DNA of 64,000 nucleotides from Pseudomonadota bacterium (GTDB lineage Bacteria; Pseudomonadota; Gammaproteobacteria; Ga0077536): the NCBI GenBank assembly GCA_016719885.1, contig JADJYF010000002.1:1-64000 (forward strand), in the 5' to 3' direction. Positions within the stretch are counted from its first letter, which is position 1. Every line of letters begins with the position of its first letter. The notes below the pieces were generated by a model, which was not told where the DNA came from, did not search any database, and saw only the letters and a list, made by a program, of their open reading frames with translations. A program made the translations under genes and the position numbers. Of the stretch, positions 36,343 to 44,561 are shown one piece after another.

Positions 36343-39300
36343 TCAGTTGCCACCGGCGACCGGCAGGTCCAGCCAGAACGTGCAACCCTTGCCTTCGGCG
36401 CCCACGGCGCCGAGGTTGCCGCCCATCGCTTCGGCAAGTTGCTTGCTCAGCGCAAGCCCGAGGCCCAGTCCTTCGACACTGATGCGTTCGGCATCGAGGC
36501 GCTGAAACGGCACGAACAGTTTGCCGATCTGTTCGGCCGACAGGCCCGGACCATTGTCGGCGACTGTCACGCGCACGTAGCCGGGCGCGATGTCGCTGTC
36601 CAGGGACAACACCACTTCGCCACGCGGATGGTTGTACTTCACGGCGTTGCCGAGCAGGTTCAACAGGATCTGGCGTACCCGCGTGCGGTCGGCCATCACC
36701 CACGGATCGGCGCCGGCCGGCGGCGTGAAATGCACGTCGATATGCCGATGGCGCGCTTCGCTTTGCACCATCGCCAGGCATTCGCCGCAGGTGTCGCGCA
36801 GATTCACGCGCTCGAACGCCACCCGCAGCTTGCCAATCTCGATGCGGGTCAGATCCAGCATCTCGTCGACGATGTCGAGCAGGTGACGGCCAGCCGCCAG
36901 GATCTCGTCCACGCTCTCGCGCTGTTCGTCGCACAGCGGGTGACGCTTGTCGTAATGCATGAGCTGGCTGAAGCCGAGGATGGCATTGAGCGGCGTACGC
37001 AGTTCATGGCTCATCTTCGATAGGAACTCGGACTTGGTGCGATTGGCGCTTTCGGCTTCGTCTTTCAGGCGTTGCAGTTCGGCGATGCGTTTGCCGTCCG
37101 TGATGTCTTCGACGAAACCGGCGATGCGGTACAGGCGCCCCTGGTCATCCTCGATGGGAAACCCGCGGCCGCGCATCCAGCGTATTTCGCCGCTGGACTT
37201 GACGATGCGGAATTCGACATCCACCTGGCCGCTGCGCAGACAGGCCAGGAACACCTCGCGCAGTCGCGCGAGATCGTCGCCGTGCACGCGCGTCAGCCAC
37301 AGGCGTTGGTCGTCGTAGGCGCTGGCGGGTGGCAGGTCCCAGGTGCCTTCGTAGGCCGGGCTCACGTAGATGAGCTTGCCGGTGCCCGCTTCCAGCAGCC
37401 AGAACACCTGGTCGACATGTTCGGTGATCTGGCGCAGGCGCAGCTCGCTTTCCTTGGCCACCAGTTCTATCTGTTTGCGCGCGGTGATGTCCTGGCCGAT
37501 GCCGACCAGGCGTTGCGCACGGCCCTGGCTGTCGCGTTCCACGCTCCCTTGTTCGTGGATATGTCGGATCTCGCCGTCGCCGCGCACGATGCGATGGTCG
37601 AAGTCATAGCCGCCGCTGTTGGCGATGGCGCTGCCGATGTGGCTCTGCACGATGTCGCGATCGTCGGGATGGACGCGGTTCAGGAACTCGTCGAAGGTGT
37701 TGGTCGAGCGGGAGATCGGTAAATCAAAAATGCGCCGTAACTGGTCGGACCACAACAGGCTGTTGTCGCCGAGATCGATCTGCCAGAAGCCGAGATTGCC
37801 GACCAGCTGCGCGCGTTCCAGGCGTCGCGCGTATTCGACCAGTTCGCTGTGCTGGCGGCGCCGCTCGGTGACGTCGGAGGTGACACCGGCGATGGCCAGC
37901 GGAATGCCGCGCGCGTCGCGCACCGAGCGGCCCTTGTCATGTACCCAGCGCACTTCGCCGTTGGGACGCACGATGCGGTATTCGGAGTCGAGTGGCGCGC
38001 CATGCAGCATGGCGGTGAACTCGCCGGACATGCGTTGCCGATCCTGCGGATGGATGGATTCGAGCCAGCCGACCGCGTTGCCGCGCGCCGACGAACTCGG
38101 GCGCCCGAAGATCAGTTCGAAGCCGGGGCTGACGTAGAACGGCGTGGAACTGTCCAGCGTCAGCAGCCAGAACGAGTCGGTGATGGTTTCGGTGATCTGG
38201 CGCAGGCGCATTTCGCTCTGCAGCAGCGCCTGTTGCGCCTCGTGTCTTTCGGTGATGTCGCGCACCAGGCCGGTCATGCGCTGCGCGGTGCCGTCGGCTT
38301 CGCGTTCGATGGTGGCCTGGGAATGCAGCAGCACCTGGCGGCCGCTGCGCAGCACCACGCGGTGCTCGATGTCGTAGGTGTCGAGCCCGGCGATGGCCGA
38401 GGCCACCGCTTCGGTCACCAGCTTGACGTCGTCCGGATGCAGGAACTCGGTGTAATTGTCGATGGTCAGCGGCGGCTCGTCAGCGTCGAGCTCGACCAGC
38501 GCGCGCATTTCCGGCGACCAGTAGATGTCGCCGCTGAGCAGATCGAGCTCCCACAGGCCGAGCTTGGCCGCGCGTTGCGCCTGCGCCAGGCGCGCGGCAT
38601 TGCGTTCGATAAGCTTCTGCTGCTCGTGGCGTTCGGTGATGTCGCTGATGATGCTGGCCAGGCCGATGACCACGCCTTCGTCGTTGCGCACCAGGTCGGC
38701 CTTGTCGTGCACCCAGCACACTTCGCCATTGGCGCGCACCAGGCGGTATTCGGCGACGAAGCTGCCGCGTGCCAGGGTGCCGGCGAACTCGTTGGCGATG
38801 CGTGCGCGATCGTCGCCGTGCACCATGTCTATCCAGGTCATCGTGCCCTGCACGAGATCAGCGTTCGAGATGCCGAAGATCCGTTCGTGGGCGGGACTGG
38901 CGTAGATGAGCTCGGTGCGGCGCAGGTTGGTCAGGCAGAACGCCTCGCTGCTGGCGTTGGCAATCTGGTGCAGGCGCGTCTCCTGTTCCTGCAGCGCGCG
39001 GTTGGTTTCGACCGAGTCGGTGACGTCCTGCGCGATGCCGACGAAGCCGCGTTGCTCGGCGCCGTCCATGAATGGCGCGAACTCCACGCGGTAATGGCGC
39101 TCGGCGCCGTCGCTGGGCCGCCTGGCAGGACCGGTGGGACCAAACGTCACGCGCTCGCCAGCCATCACGCGCTGCGCGTAAGGCAGTACCCGTGGTGCCA
39201 GCTCCGGCGTCAGCACATCGGCAAGTCGTCGGCCAGGGAACCAGTCCTCGGGCTGACCGCACCACTCGGCGAATTGGCGGTTGACGTAGGTGAAGCGCGC

Positions 39301-40533
39301 ATCGACGTCGAACGCCGCGACCAGCGCCGGAATGGCGTTGATCACGGCGCGCAGTTCCCGCGCGGCCTGGCGCAGGGCATCGTCGGCGTGGCGCGCGTCG
39401 GTGATGTCTTCGATGAGCGCGATGAAGCCGCGTGTGACTCCCGCCACGGTGTCGGGCAGCAGGCGCACGCGCAGCACGCGGTCGGCATCGCTAAAGCGCT
39501 CGTTGCGGCGCGGGTAGTCGAAGTCGATGCTTTCGCCGCGCAACGCGCGCTGCATCAAGGGGCCGGTCAAGGCGTAGACCTCGCCCACCACGTCCTCGAC
39601 GCGCTTGCCGATGAAGGCGTGGACCGGCAGCTGGTACCAGGACAGGAAGCCGGCGTTGACGTAGCGATAGCGCAGGTCGGCGTCGATGTAGGTGATCAGC
39701 GCCGGCAGGTTGTCCGCCACCGCGCGCATTTCCCACTGCGCGCGCAGTGCGGCGTCCTCGGCCAGCCGCCGCTCGGTGTCGTCGGTGACCATGGTGTAGA
39801 TACCCTGCACGCCGTGCGGGCCGTGATCGGGCACCAGGTAGGTATCGAGGATGCGCACTTCGCTGCCGTCGGGTGACAGACGCTCGAAACTGAAATTGAT
39901 GGCCTCGCCGTCCATCGCCCTTTGCAGTTGCGGCAGGATACGGCGGTAGATCCCGTCGCCCATCACTTCCTGCACGGTGCGTCCGACGAACCAATCGCGC
40001 GGCTGGCCGTACCAGTGTTCATAGGCGGAGTTGACGAAGCGGTAACGCCAGTCGGCATCGTAGTAGGCGATGAACACCGGCACGTTGTCGACGATGTCGC
40101 GCAGCTGCTGCTGGGCGGTGCGCATGGCGCGTTCCACCGAGCGGTAGTCGGTGATGTCTTCGACCACCACCACGATGCCGTCCTGGCGCCCGTTGACGAT
40201 GTTGGGCGTGTAGCGGGCACGCATGTCGCGCAGCACGAGCGGCTCGCTGGGGACGTAATGACCTTCGTATTCGAAATCCACCGCGGTGCCGGCCAGGGCG
40301 GTGTGGAGGTAGGGCTCGATGCACCGGTAGATTTCCTCGGGCAGGGTGTCGGCGACGCGCCGTCCGACGAACCAGTCACGCGGCTTGCCCCAGATTTTCT
40401 CGTATTCGGCGTTGACCAGCCGGTAGCGCTGGTCTGGGCCGATGGAGGCAATCAGCAGCGGCGCGACGTCGACCATGGCGGCCAGCGTCGCGTAAGTATC
40501 GGGGTTGAATTCCGGCGGGGAACTCAGGGTCAT
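36343..40533 (-). CDS. Soluble sensor histidine kinase with nine PAS domains
   Basis: 1396 residues from ATG 40533 (MTLSSPPEFNPDTYATLA). Nine successive PAS/PAC modules, each about 125 residues, fill roughly residues 15-1150. The first four share the DADxRYRYVN-type start and a PRDWFVGR-like end, pointing to internal duplication; the last five are of the PAS_3/PAC type (FLHPDDV, IHPQDR, VHPDDR). HisKA (FLSKMSHELRTPLNAILGFS, near 1175) and HATPase (ADNGPGLSAEQIG, GLGLGLALSKQLAEAMGG) complete it. There is no receiver and no transmembrane segment. It is divergent from a single-domain receiver gene 156 bp away, its most likely partner. Confidence 0.92.
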   Translation of the reverse strand: MTLSSPPEFNPDTYATLAAMVDVAPLLIASIGPDQRYRLVNAEYEKIWGKPRDWFVGRRVADTLPEEIYRCIEPYLHTALAGTAVDFEYEGHYVPSEPLVLRDMRARYTPNIVNGRQDGIVVVVEDITDYRSVERAMRTAQQQLRDIVDNVPVFIAYYDADWRYRFVNSAYEHWYGQPRDWFVGRTVQEVMGDGIYRRILPQLQRAMDGEAINFSFERLSPDGSEVRILDTYLVPDHGPHGVQGIYTMVTDDTERRLAEDAALRAQWEMRAVADNLPALITYIDADLRYRYVNAGFLSWYQLPVHAFIGKRVEDVVGEVYALTGPLMQRALRGESIDFDYPRRNERFSDADRVLRVRLLPDTVAGVTRGFIALIEDITDARHADDALRQAARELRAVINAIPALVAAFDVDARFTYVNRQFAEWCGQPEDWFPGRRLADVLTPELAPRVLPYAQRVMAGERVTFGPTGPARRPSDGAERHYRVEFAPFMDGAEQRGFVGIAQDVTDSVETNRALQEQETRLHQIANASSEAFCLTNLRRTELIYASPAHERIFGISNADLVQGTMTWIDMVHGDDRARIANEFAGTLARGSFVAEYRLVRANGEVCWVHDKADLVRNDEGVVIGLASIISDITERHEQQKLIERNAARLAQAQRAAKLGLWELDLLSGDIYWSPEMRALVELDADEPPLTIDNYTEFLHPDDVKLVTEAVASAIAGLDTYDIEHRVVLRSGRQVLLHSQATIEREADGTAQRMTGLVRDITERHEAQQALLQSEMRLRQITETITDSFWLLTLDSSTPFYVSPGFELIFGRPSSSARGNAVGWLESIHPQDRQRMSGEFTAMLHGAPLDSEYRIVRPNGEVRWVHDKGRSVRDARGIPLAIAGVTSDVTERRRQHSELVEYARRLERAQLVGNLGFWQIDLGDNSLLWSDQLRRIFDLPISRSTNTFDEFLNRVHPDDRDIVQSHIGSAIANSGGYDFDHRIVRGDGEIRHIHEQGSVERDSQGRAQRLVGIGQDITARKQIELVAKESELRLRQITEHVDQVFWLLEAGTGKLIYVSPAYEGTWDLPPASAYDDQRLWLTRVHGDDLARLREVFLACLRSGQVDVEFRIVKSSGEIRWMRGRGFPIEDDQGRLYRIAGFVEDITDGKRIAELQRLKDEAESANRTKSEFLSKMSHELRTPLNAILGFSQLMHYDKRHPLCDEQRESVDEILAAGRHLLDIVDEMLDLTRIEIGKLRVAFERVNLRDTCGECLAMVQSEARHRHIDVHFTPPAGADPWVMADRTRVRQILLNLLGNAVKYNHPRGEVVLSLDSDIAPGYVRVTVADNGPGLSAEQIGKLFVPFQRLDAERISVEGLGLGLALSKQLAEAMGGNLGAVGAEGKGCTFWLDLPVAGGN

Positions 40534-40689
40534 GGGCTGGGGTGCCGTCGCCAGTGGAGGGAACTGCGGCAAATTACCGGCCGTCGCGGCTACAATCGGC
40601 GCGGCGTGCGCGGGTATTATCCGGGGGCGCGGGCTGTCCAGGCAATCGCCGCGCACGCCGGACCACCTGTTCGCCACCGAGTCGAAGCG

Positions 40690-41055
40690 ATGAAAATCCT
40701 GTATGTCGAGGACAACGCCGCGAATGCGCGCCTGGTCGCCAAGTACCTCGGACTCAAGGACGATATCGCGCTGCTGGAGGCGGCCACCGCCGAAGAGGGG
40801 TTGGAGCTGGCGCGTGCCGAGCGCCCGGATCTCATCCTCATGGATTTGAACCTGCCGCGCATGTCGGGCTCCGATGCACTGCGCGCGCTGCGCGCCGAGC
40901 GCGGCACCCAGGACATCGTGGTGGTGGCGGTGTCGGCCGACGCGGTGCCCGACAACATTCGTGCCGCGATGGCCAACGGCTTCAACGATTACCTGACCAA
41001 GCCCCTGGACTTTCGCCGCTTCGACCACATCATTGAACGCTATCGTCCGGCCTAG
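40690..41055 (+). CDS. Single-domain response regulator (CheY/DivK-like receiver)
   Basis: 121 residues: a stand-alone receiver with D7-D8 type acid pair (MKILYVEDNAANARLVAKYL), acceptor D52 in LILMDLNLPRMSG, and the switch lysine in NDYLTKPLDFRRF. It has no output domain, so it works as a phosphate shuttle or by protein contact. It is divergent from the nine-PAS kinase, which lacks its own receiver, so the pair probably forms one signalling unit. ATG 40690 follows TCGAAGCG without a strong ribosome site. Confidence 0.9.
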   Translation: MKILYVEDNAANARLVAKYLGLKDDIALLEAATAEEGLELARAERPDLILMDLNLPRMSGSDALRALRAERGTQDIVVVAVSADAVPDNIRAAMANGFNDYLTKPLDFRRFDHIIERYRPA

Positions 41056-41112
41056 CGGTTTTTCACCAAGCTGCCAGGCGCCGACGCCAGGCCACACACT
41101 GCCGAGGATTGC

Positions 41113-41832
41113 ATGACTACGCGAGATGCCAAATCCGCCGCCGCCGCGGCGGCCCGCGATTTACTGTGCCGTTGCTACGACGGTGTGCTGGCGACGGTGT
41201 CGGTCGACGTGGCCGGCTATCCTTTCGGCTCGGTGGTGCCCTACTGCCTGGATCAGCACGGTCGGCCGCTGATCCTCATCGCCTCGATCGCGCAGCACAC
41301 CAAGAACATCCGCGCCGACGCGCGCGTGTCGCTGACGCTGTTCGATCGCGGTGAGCCTGATCTGCAGGCGGCCGGGCGCGTGACGGTGCTGGGTGACGCG
41401 CGCCGGCTCGGCGACGACGAGCGCGCGCTGGCGCTGCGCTACTACCGCTACTTTCCGCAGTCCCACGACTACGACCGCACCCACGATTTCGCCTTCTACG
41501 CCATCGCCCCGCGCCGCATCCGTTACATCGGCGGCTTTGGCGCCATCCACTGGTTCGAGCCCGACAGCGTGGTGCTCGCCAATCCCTTCGACGCCGACGC
41601 CGAGCGTGGCATCGTCGAGCATATGAACGTCGACCACGCGGCGGCGATTGCGCACTACTGCGCGGTGGCCGGTATCGAGGTGCCGCCCGGCGTGACGCCG
41701 GAGATGGTCGGATGCGATGCCGAGGGCATCAACCTCAGACTCGATGCGCGCGTCGCGCGCATCGCCTTCGACGCACCCGTGACCGACTTGCAGGCGGTGC
41801 GTCAGACGCTGGTGGCGATGGCCCGCGCCTGA
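41113..41832 (+). CDS. HugZ-like pyridoxamine 5'-phosphate oxidase-fold protein
   Basis: 239 residues: an FMN-binding split-barrel domain (about 15-150, with GVLATVSVDVAGYPFGSVVP and AQHTKNIRADARVSLTLFD) and a C-terminal DUF2470-type domain (about 160-239, IVEHMNVDHAAAIAHYCA). This is the architecture of HugZ-type heme-utilisation proteins. Without a heme-uptake gene nearby, a heme role is a family-based guess. It follows the receiver gene by 57 bp on the same strand. Confidence 0.87.
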   Translation: MTTRDAKSAAAAAARDLLCRCYDGVLATVSVDVAGYPFGSVVPYCLDQHGRPLILIASIAQHTKNIRADARVSLTLFDRGEPDLQAAGRVTVLGDARRLGDDERALALRYYRYFPQSHDYDRTHDFAFYAIAPRRIRYIGGFGAIHWFEPDSVVLANPFDADAERGIVEHMNVDHAAAIAHYCAVAGIEVPPGVTPEMVGCDAEGINLRLDARVARIAFDAPVTDLQAVRQTLVAMARA

Positions 41833-41851
41833 GCGCGCCACGCCGGCGCTG

Positions 41852-42475
41852 TCAGCCGCGCGCCACGGTGCGCGGCGCCAGCCAGTCGTCGGTATCGGTC
41901 TGGATGGGGTGGGCGGCGAGCACGCCGCTGGTTTCGATCTCGTCCATCGCCTGCTTGGAGAACTCCGCCGCCGGCGCGTCGCCCGCGATCACGAACATCA
42001 GCACCGAGTATTGGTCGGCGGGGCCGTTGGTGACGTTCTCGAAGCGACGAATCATGCCGGGCGGAAACGAGATCACGTCCAGCGGCTCGAGGTCCACCGA
42101 TTCCACGCCGCCCGCCGCGTCTTCCCAACTCGCGCGCCAGCGCCCGGTCATGCAGATGAAGGTCTCGTTGGTGTCGTGGTTGTGCATCATCGGCCCTTTG
42201 CCCGGCAAGGCCTCGCAGTAACCGAGATTGAAGCCCTCGCTGATCTTGATCGAGGACATGCGCGCGGCCTTGGCGCCCACCGGTGAAGTCACCGCGCCCT
42301 GTTCGCCGGGCGGCGGCTGAAAGCCGATGACGTTGTAGAGGATGCGCATGGAGTCAGGCATGTAGCTGTCGGGCAGGCCGCCGTCGAAACCTTTCAGGTC
42401 CTTGAAGCGCGCCACACGTTTCAGCATGTCCTCGCGGCTGAGATACACGCGCGGGATCTGTTCCTCGAATGCCAT
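41852..42475 (-). CDS. Cupin-domain protein
   Basis: 207 residues with a single cupin barrel in the C-terminal two thirds. The metal motif is visible as GPMMHNHDTNETFICMTGRW (motif 1, with the two His and the Glu), and DVISFPPGMIRRFENVTNGP contains motif 2, in which the usual His is replaced by Arg/Phe context. It could be a small dioxygenase, isomerase or ligand-binding protein. It is convergent with the HugZ-like gene, 19 bp apart, and lies 83 bp from the desaturase gene start-to-end on the same strand. Confidence 0.82.
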   Translation of the reverse strand: MAFEEQIPRVYLSREDMLKRVARFKDLKGFDGGLPDSYMPDSMRILYNVIGFQPPPGEQGAVTSPVGAKAARMSSIKISEGFNLGYCEALPGKGPMMHNHDTNETFICMTGRWRASWEDAAGGVESVDLEPLDVISFPPGMIRRFENVTNGPADQYSVLMFVIAGDAPAAEFSKQAMDEIETSGVLAAHPIQTDTDDWLAPRTVARG

Positions 42476-42558
42476 GTGCGGTCCTCCTGTCGATGCATGA
42501 ATGCCCTGGCTTCATAGCATAGCGGCTGGGCGGCGGCCGACCACTCCACGATCCGGTG

Positions 42559-43506
42559 TCACGCTGCCGGCGTGGCGATGGGGCGGCCGGCCAGCACACT
42601 GCGATGCTGGGCAAGGTATCCCGGCGCCAGTGCTTCGAGATGCCCGGCCAGCGCGCCATGCGCCTCGGGCAGGCGATGCCAGGGAATGCTGGGCCAGCCG
42701 TGGTGCTCGGCGTGGTAGTTCATGTTCCACAGCCAGAAGCGCACGAAGGCATTGCTGGTCACGCTGCGCGTGCGCCGCAGGATGCTGCCGTCGTGCGGCA
42801 GGCCACTGTGTTCGCACATCAACCACCAGGTCTGAAAGACGTGGGTCAGCCACAGCGCCGCCAGCAGCCAGCCGCCGCCCGGCAGCCACAGCAACGCGGC
42901 CAGCAGGAACAGCGCCCAGCTCGTCACCAGCACGCGGCATTCGCGCGCCAGCGCGGCGTGGTCTTCGATATGCGCCGTCCAGCCGCAGTGCAGAGCCCAC
43001 TCGGTGGTCGGCCGCAGGGCGAACGGCAGGGCCAGCGCGAGCTTGAGACGCAGCATGCCGTCGCCGAGCGCCGCCCGCCACCATTGCGCGCGCGTCGCCG
43101 GCCAACCGGCGTAGTTCGGAATGGACGCGATTTCCGGATCGCGCTCGGGATCGTGGGTGTGACGATGATGTTCGAAATGAAAGGTGCGATAGACGGCCGG
43201 CGACACGCCGAACAAAAGACCGCACAGGCGCGCGCCCCGACGATTGCCGCGCGGCGAGGCGAACGCGGTCTCATGGGTGCATTCGTGGAATGGCGCGAAG
43301 ATGCCGGCCCACGCCACCGCCAGCAGCAGCGTGGCTGGCAGCGCCAGCAGCGGCTGCGCGGGCCAAGCCATGATGAGCCAGGTCAAGATCAGCATCGCGC
43401 CTACATGCAATGTAAGACGCACGGTCGAAGGTCGGTCGTCGCGCGCCTGCAGCGCACGCAGGCGCTCGAGCTCGAGCAGGGGACGATGTTCAAACTGTTC
43501 GCGCAT
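42559..43506 (-). CDS. Membrane fatty acid desaturase/hydroxylase-type di-iron protein
   Basis: 315 residues from ATG 43506 (MREQFEHRPLLELERL). Two or three hydrophobic hairpins and three histidine boxes are present: HECTHE (box 1), HFEHHRHTH (box 2) and NMNYHAEHHGWPSIPWHRLP (box 3). These bind the di-iron centre of integral-membrane desaturases and carotenoid ketolase/hydroxylase relatives. The spacing and box 3 resemble the short desaturases that act on acyl chains or carotenoid-like substrates; the substrate is not shown. The frame extends upstream to 43728 across the divergent dioxygenase gene, which is not credible. Confidence 0.87.
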   Translation of the reverse strand: MREQFEHRPLLELERLRALQARDDRPSTVRLTLHVGAMLILTWLIMAWPAQPLLALPATLLLAVAWAGIFAPFHECTHETAFASPRGNRRGARLCGLLFGVSPAVYRTFHFEHHRHTHDPERDPEIASIPNYAGWPATRAQWWRAALGDGMLRLKLALALPFALRPTTEWALHCGWTAHIEDHAALARECRVLVTSWALFLLAALLWLPGGGWLLAALWLTHVFQTWWLMCEHSGLPHDGSILRRTRSVTSNAFVRFWLWNMNYHAEHHGWPSIPWHRLPEAHGALAGHLEALAPGYLAQHRSVLAGRPIATPAA

Positions 43507-43646
43507 GGGCCGGCACCGGGACGAAGCAGCGTGCATGATAGCGTCGACGACGTCGCGCAGGCCCGTCACGCGCGGAAATTTTCGCGAGCGCCGCGCAGCG
43601 CAGCAATTACAATGGGCGCGCCGCGAGCGAGCCAGGAGCGTGTGCC

Positions 43647-44525
43647 ATGTCCGACACCCCGAGTCTGAACGTCGTCCCCGAAGCGCAAGGGTTTGCCGCG
43701 GCGGTGCACGGGCTCGATTTGGGCGCACCCTTGTCCGCCGCCGAGCAGGTTGAACTGCTGGCCGCGTGGACGCGTCACCCCGTGCTGTACTTTCCCGAGC
43801 AGGCGCTGACGCCCGCCATGCTCGAGCAGGTCAGCAGTTACTTCGGGCCTTTCGGTCACGACCCTTACGTCAAACCCAAGGACGGCTTCGAGCACGTCAT
43901 CGAGGTGCGCCGCGAAGCGCACGAGACCGCGCCGATCTTCGGCGGCTCGTGGCATTCCGACTGGAGCTTCCAGGCCACGCCGCCCAGCGCCACGCTGCTG
44001 TACGGCGAGGTCGTGCCGCCGCGCGGCGGCGATACGGTGTTCGCCGATGCATGTCGCGCCTTCGAGGCCTTGTCGCCGACCATGCAGCAGCTGCTGATGC
44101 CTTTGAACGCGGTGCATTCGGCGGCGCCGGCCTACGGGCCCAAGGGCCTGTTCGCGCGCGACGACGCCACGCGCTCCATGCGCATCATCGTCTCGCCCGA
44201 GGCGGAGCGCAGCGAGGTGCATCCGCTGGTGCGGCGCCATCCGCTGTCGGGACGCTGCGCGCTGTATCTCAATCATGTCTACACGCTCGGCATCGAAGGC
44301 ATGCGCGCCGACGAAAGCCAGGCGCTGCTCGACTTCCTGTGCAAGCACCTCACGCGCCACGAGTTCATCTATCGCCACCGCTGGCGGCCACACATGCTGC
44401 TCATGTGGGACAACCGCGCGGTGGTGCATTACGCCGACGGCGGCTACGAAGGGCATAGTCGTCTCATGTTTCGTACCACGGTGGCGGGTGAACGGCCGCG
44501 GGCGGCGCGTGCGGCCTCGGCGTAA
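43647..44525 (+). CDS. TauD/TfdA-family Fe(II)/2-oxoglutarate dioxygenase
   Basis: 292 residues. The facial triad is seen as His and Asp in GGSWHSDWSFQATPP (about residues 110-124) and the distal His in NRAVVHYADGGYEGHSRLMF, with the 2-oxoglutarate-binding Arg in HSRLMFRTTV. Members oxidise taurine, alkyl sulfates, aryloxyalkanoates or related acids, and this one cannot be placed further. The start at ATG 43647 has GAGCGTGTGCC upstream, a weak site. It is divergent from the desaturase gene and 36 bp ahead of tamA. Confidence 0.9.
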   Translation: MSDTPSLNVVPEAQGFAAAVHGLDLGAPLSAAEQVELLAAWTRHPVLYFPEQALTPAMLEQVSSYFGPFGHDPYVKPKDGFEHVIEVRREAHETAPIFGGSWHSDWSFQATPPSATLLYGEVVPPRGGDTVFADACRAFEALSPTMQQLLMPLNAVHSAAPAYGPKGLFARDDATRSMRIIVSPEAERSEVHPLVRRHPLSGRCALYLNHVYTLGIEGMRADESQALLDFLCKHLTRHEFIYRHRWRPHMLLMWDNRAVVHYADGGYEGHSRLMFRTTVAGERPRAARAASA

Positions 44526-44561
44526 TGATGGGCGCCACGCGTGGCGTGGCGCGGGCCAGGG

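Noticed and set aside
37849..39876. A 675-codon open frame opposite the nine-PAS kinase
   Set aside because: Antisense shadow of repeated PAS modules without any recognisable domain.
43506..43728. Longer N-terminus for the desaturase from 43728
   Set aside because: It would overlap the divergent dioxygenase start by 80 bases and adds Arg/Cys-rich sequence with no family match.
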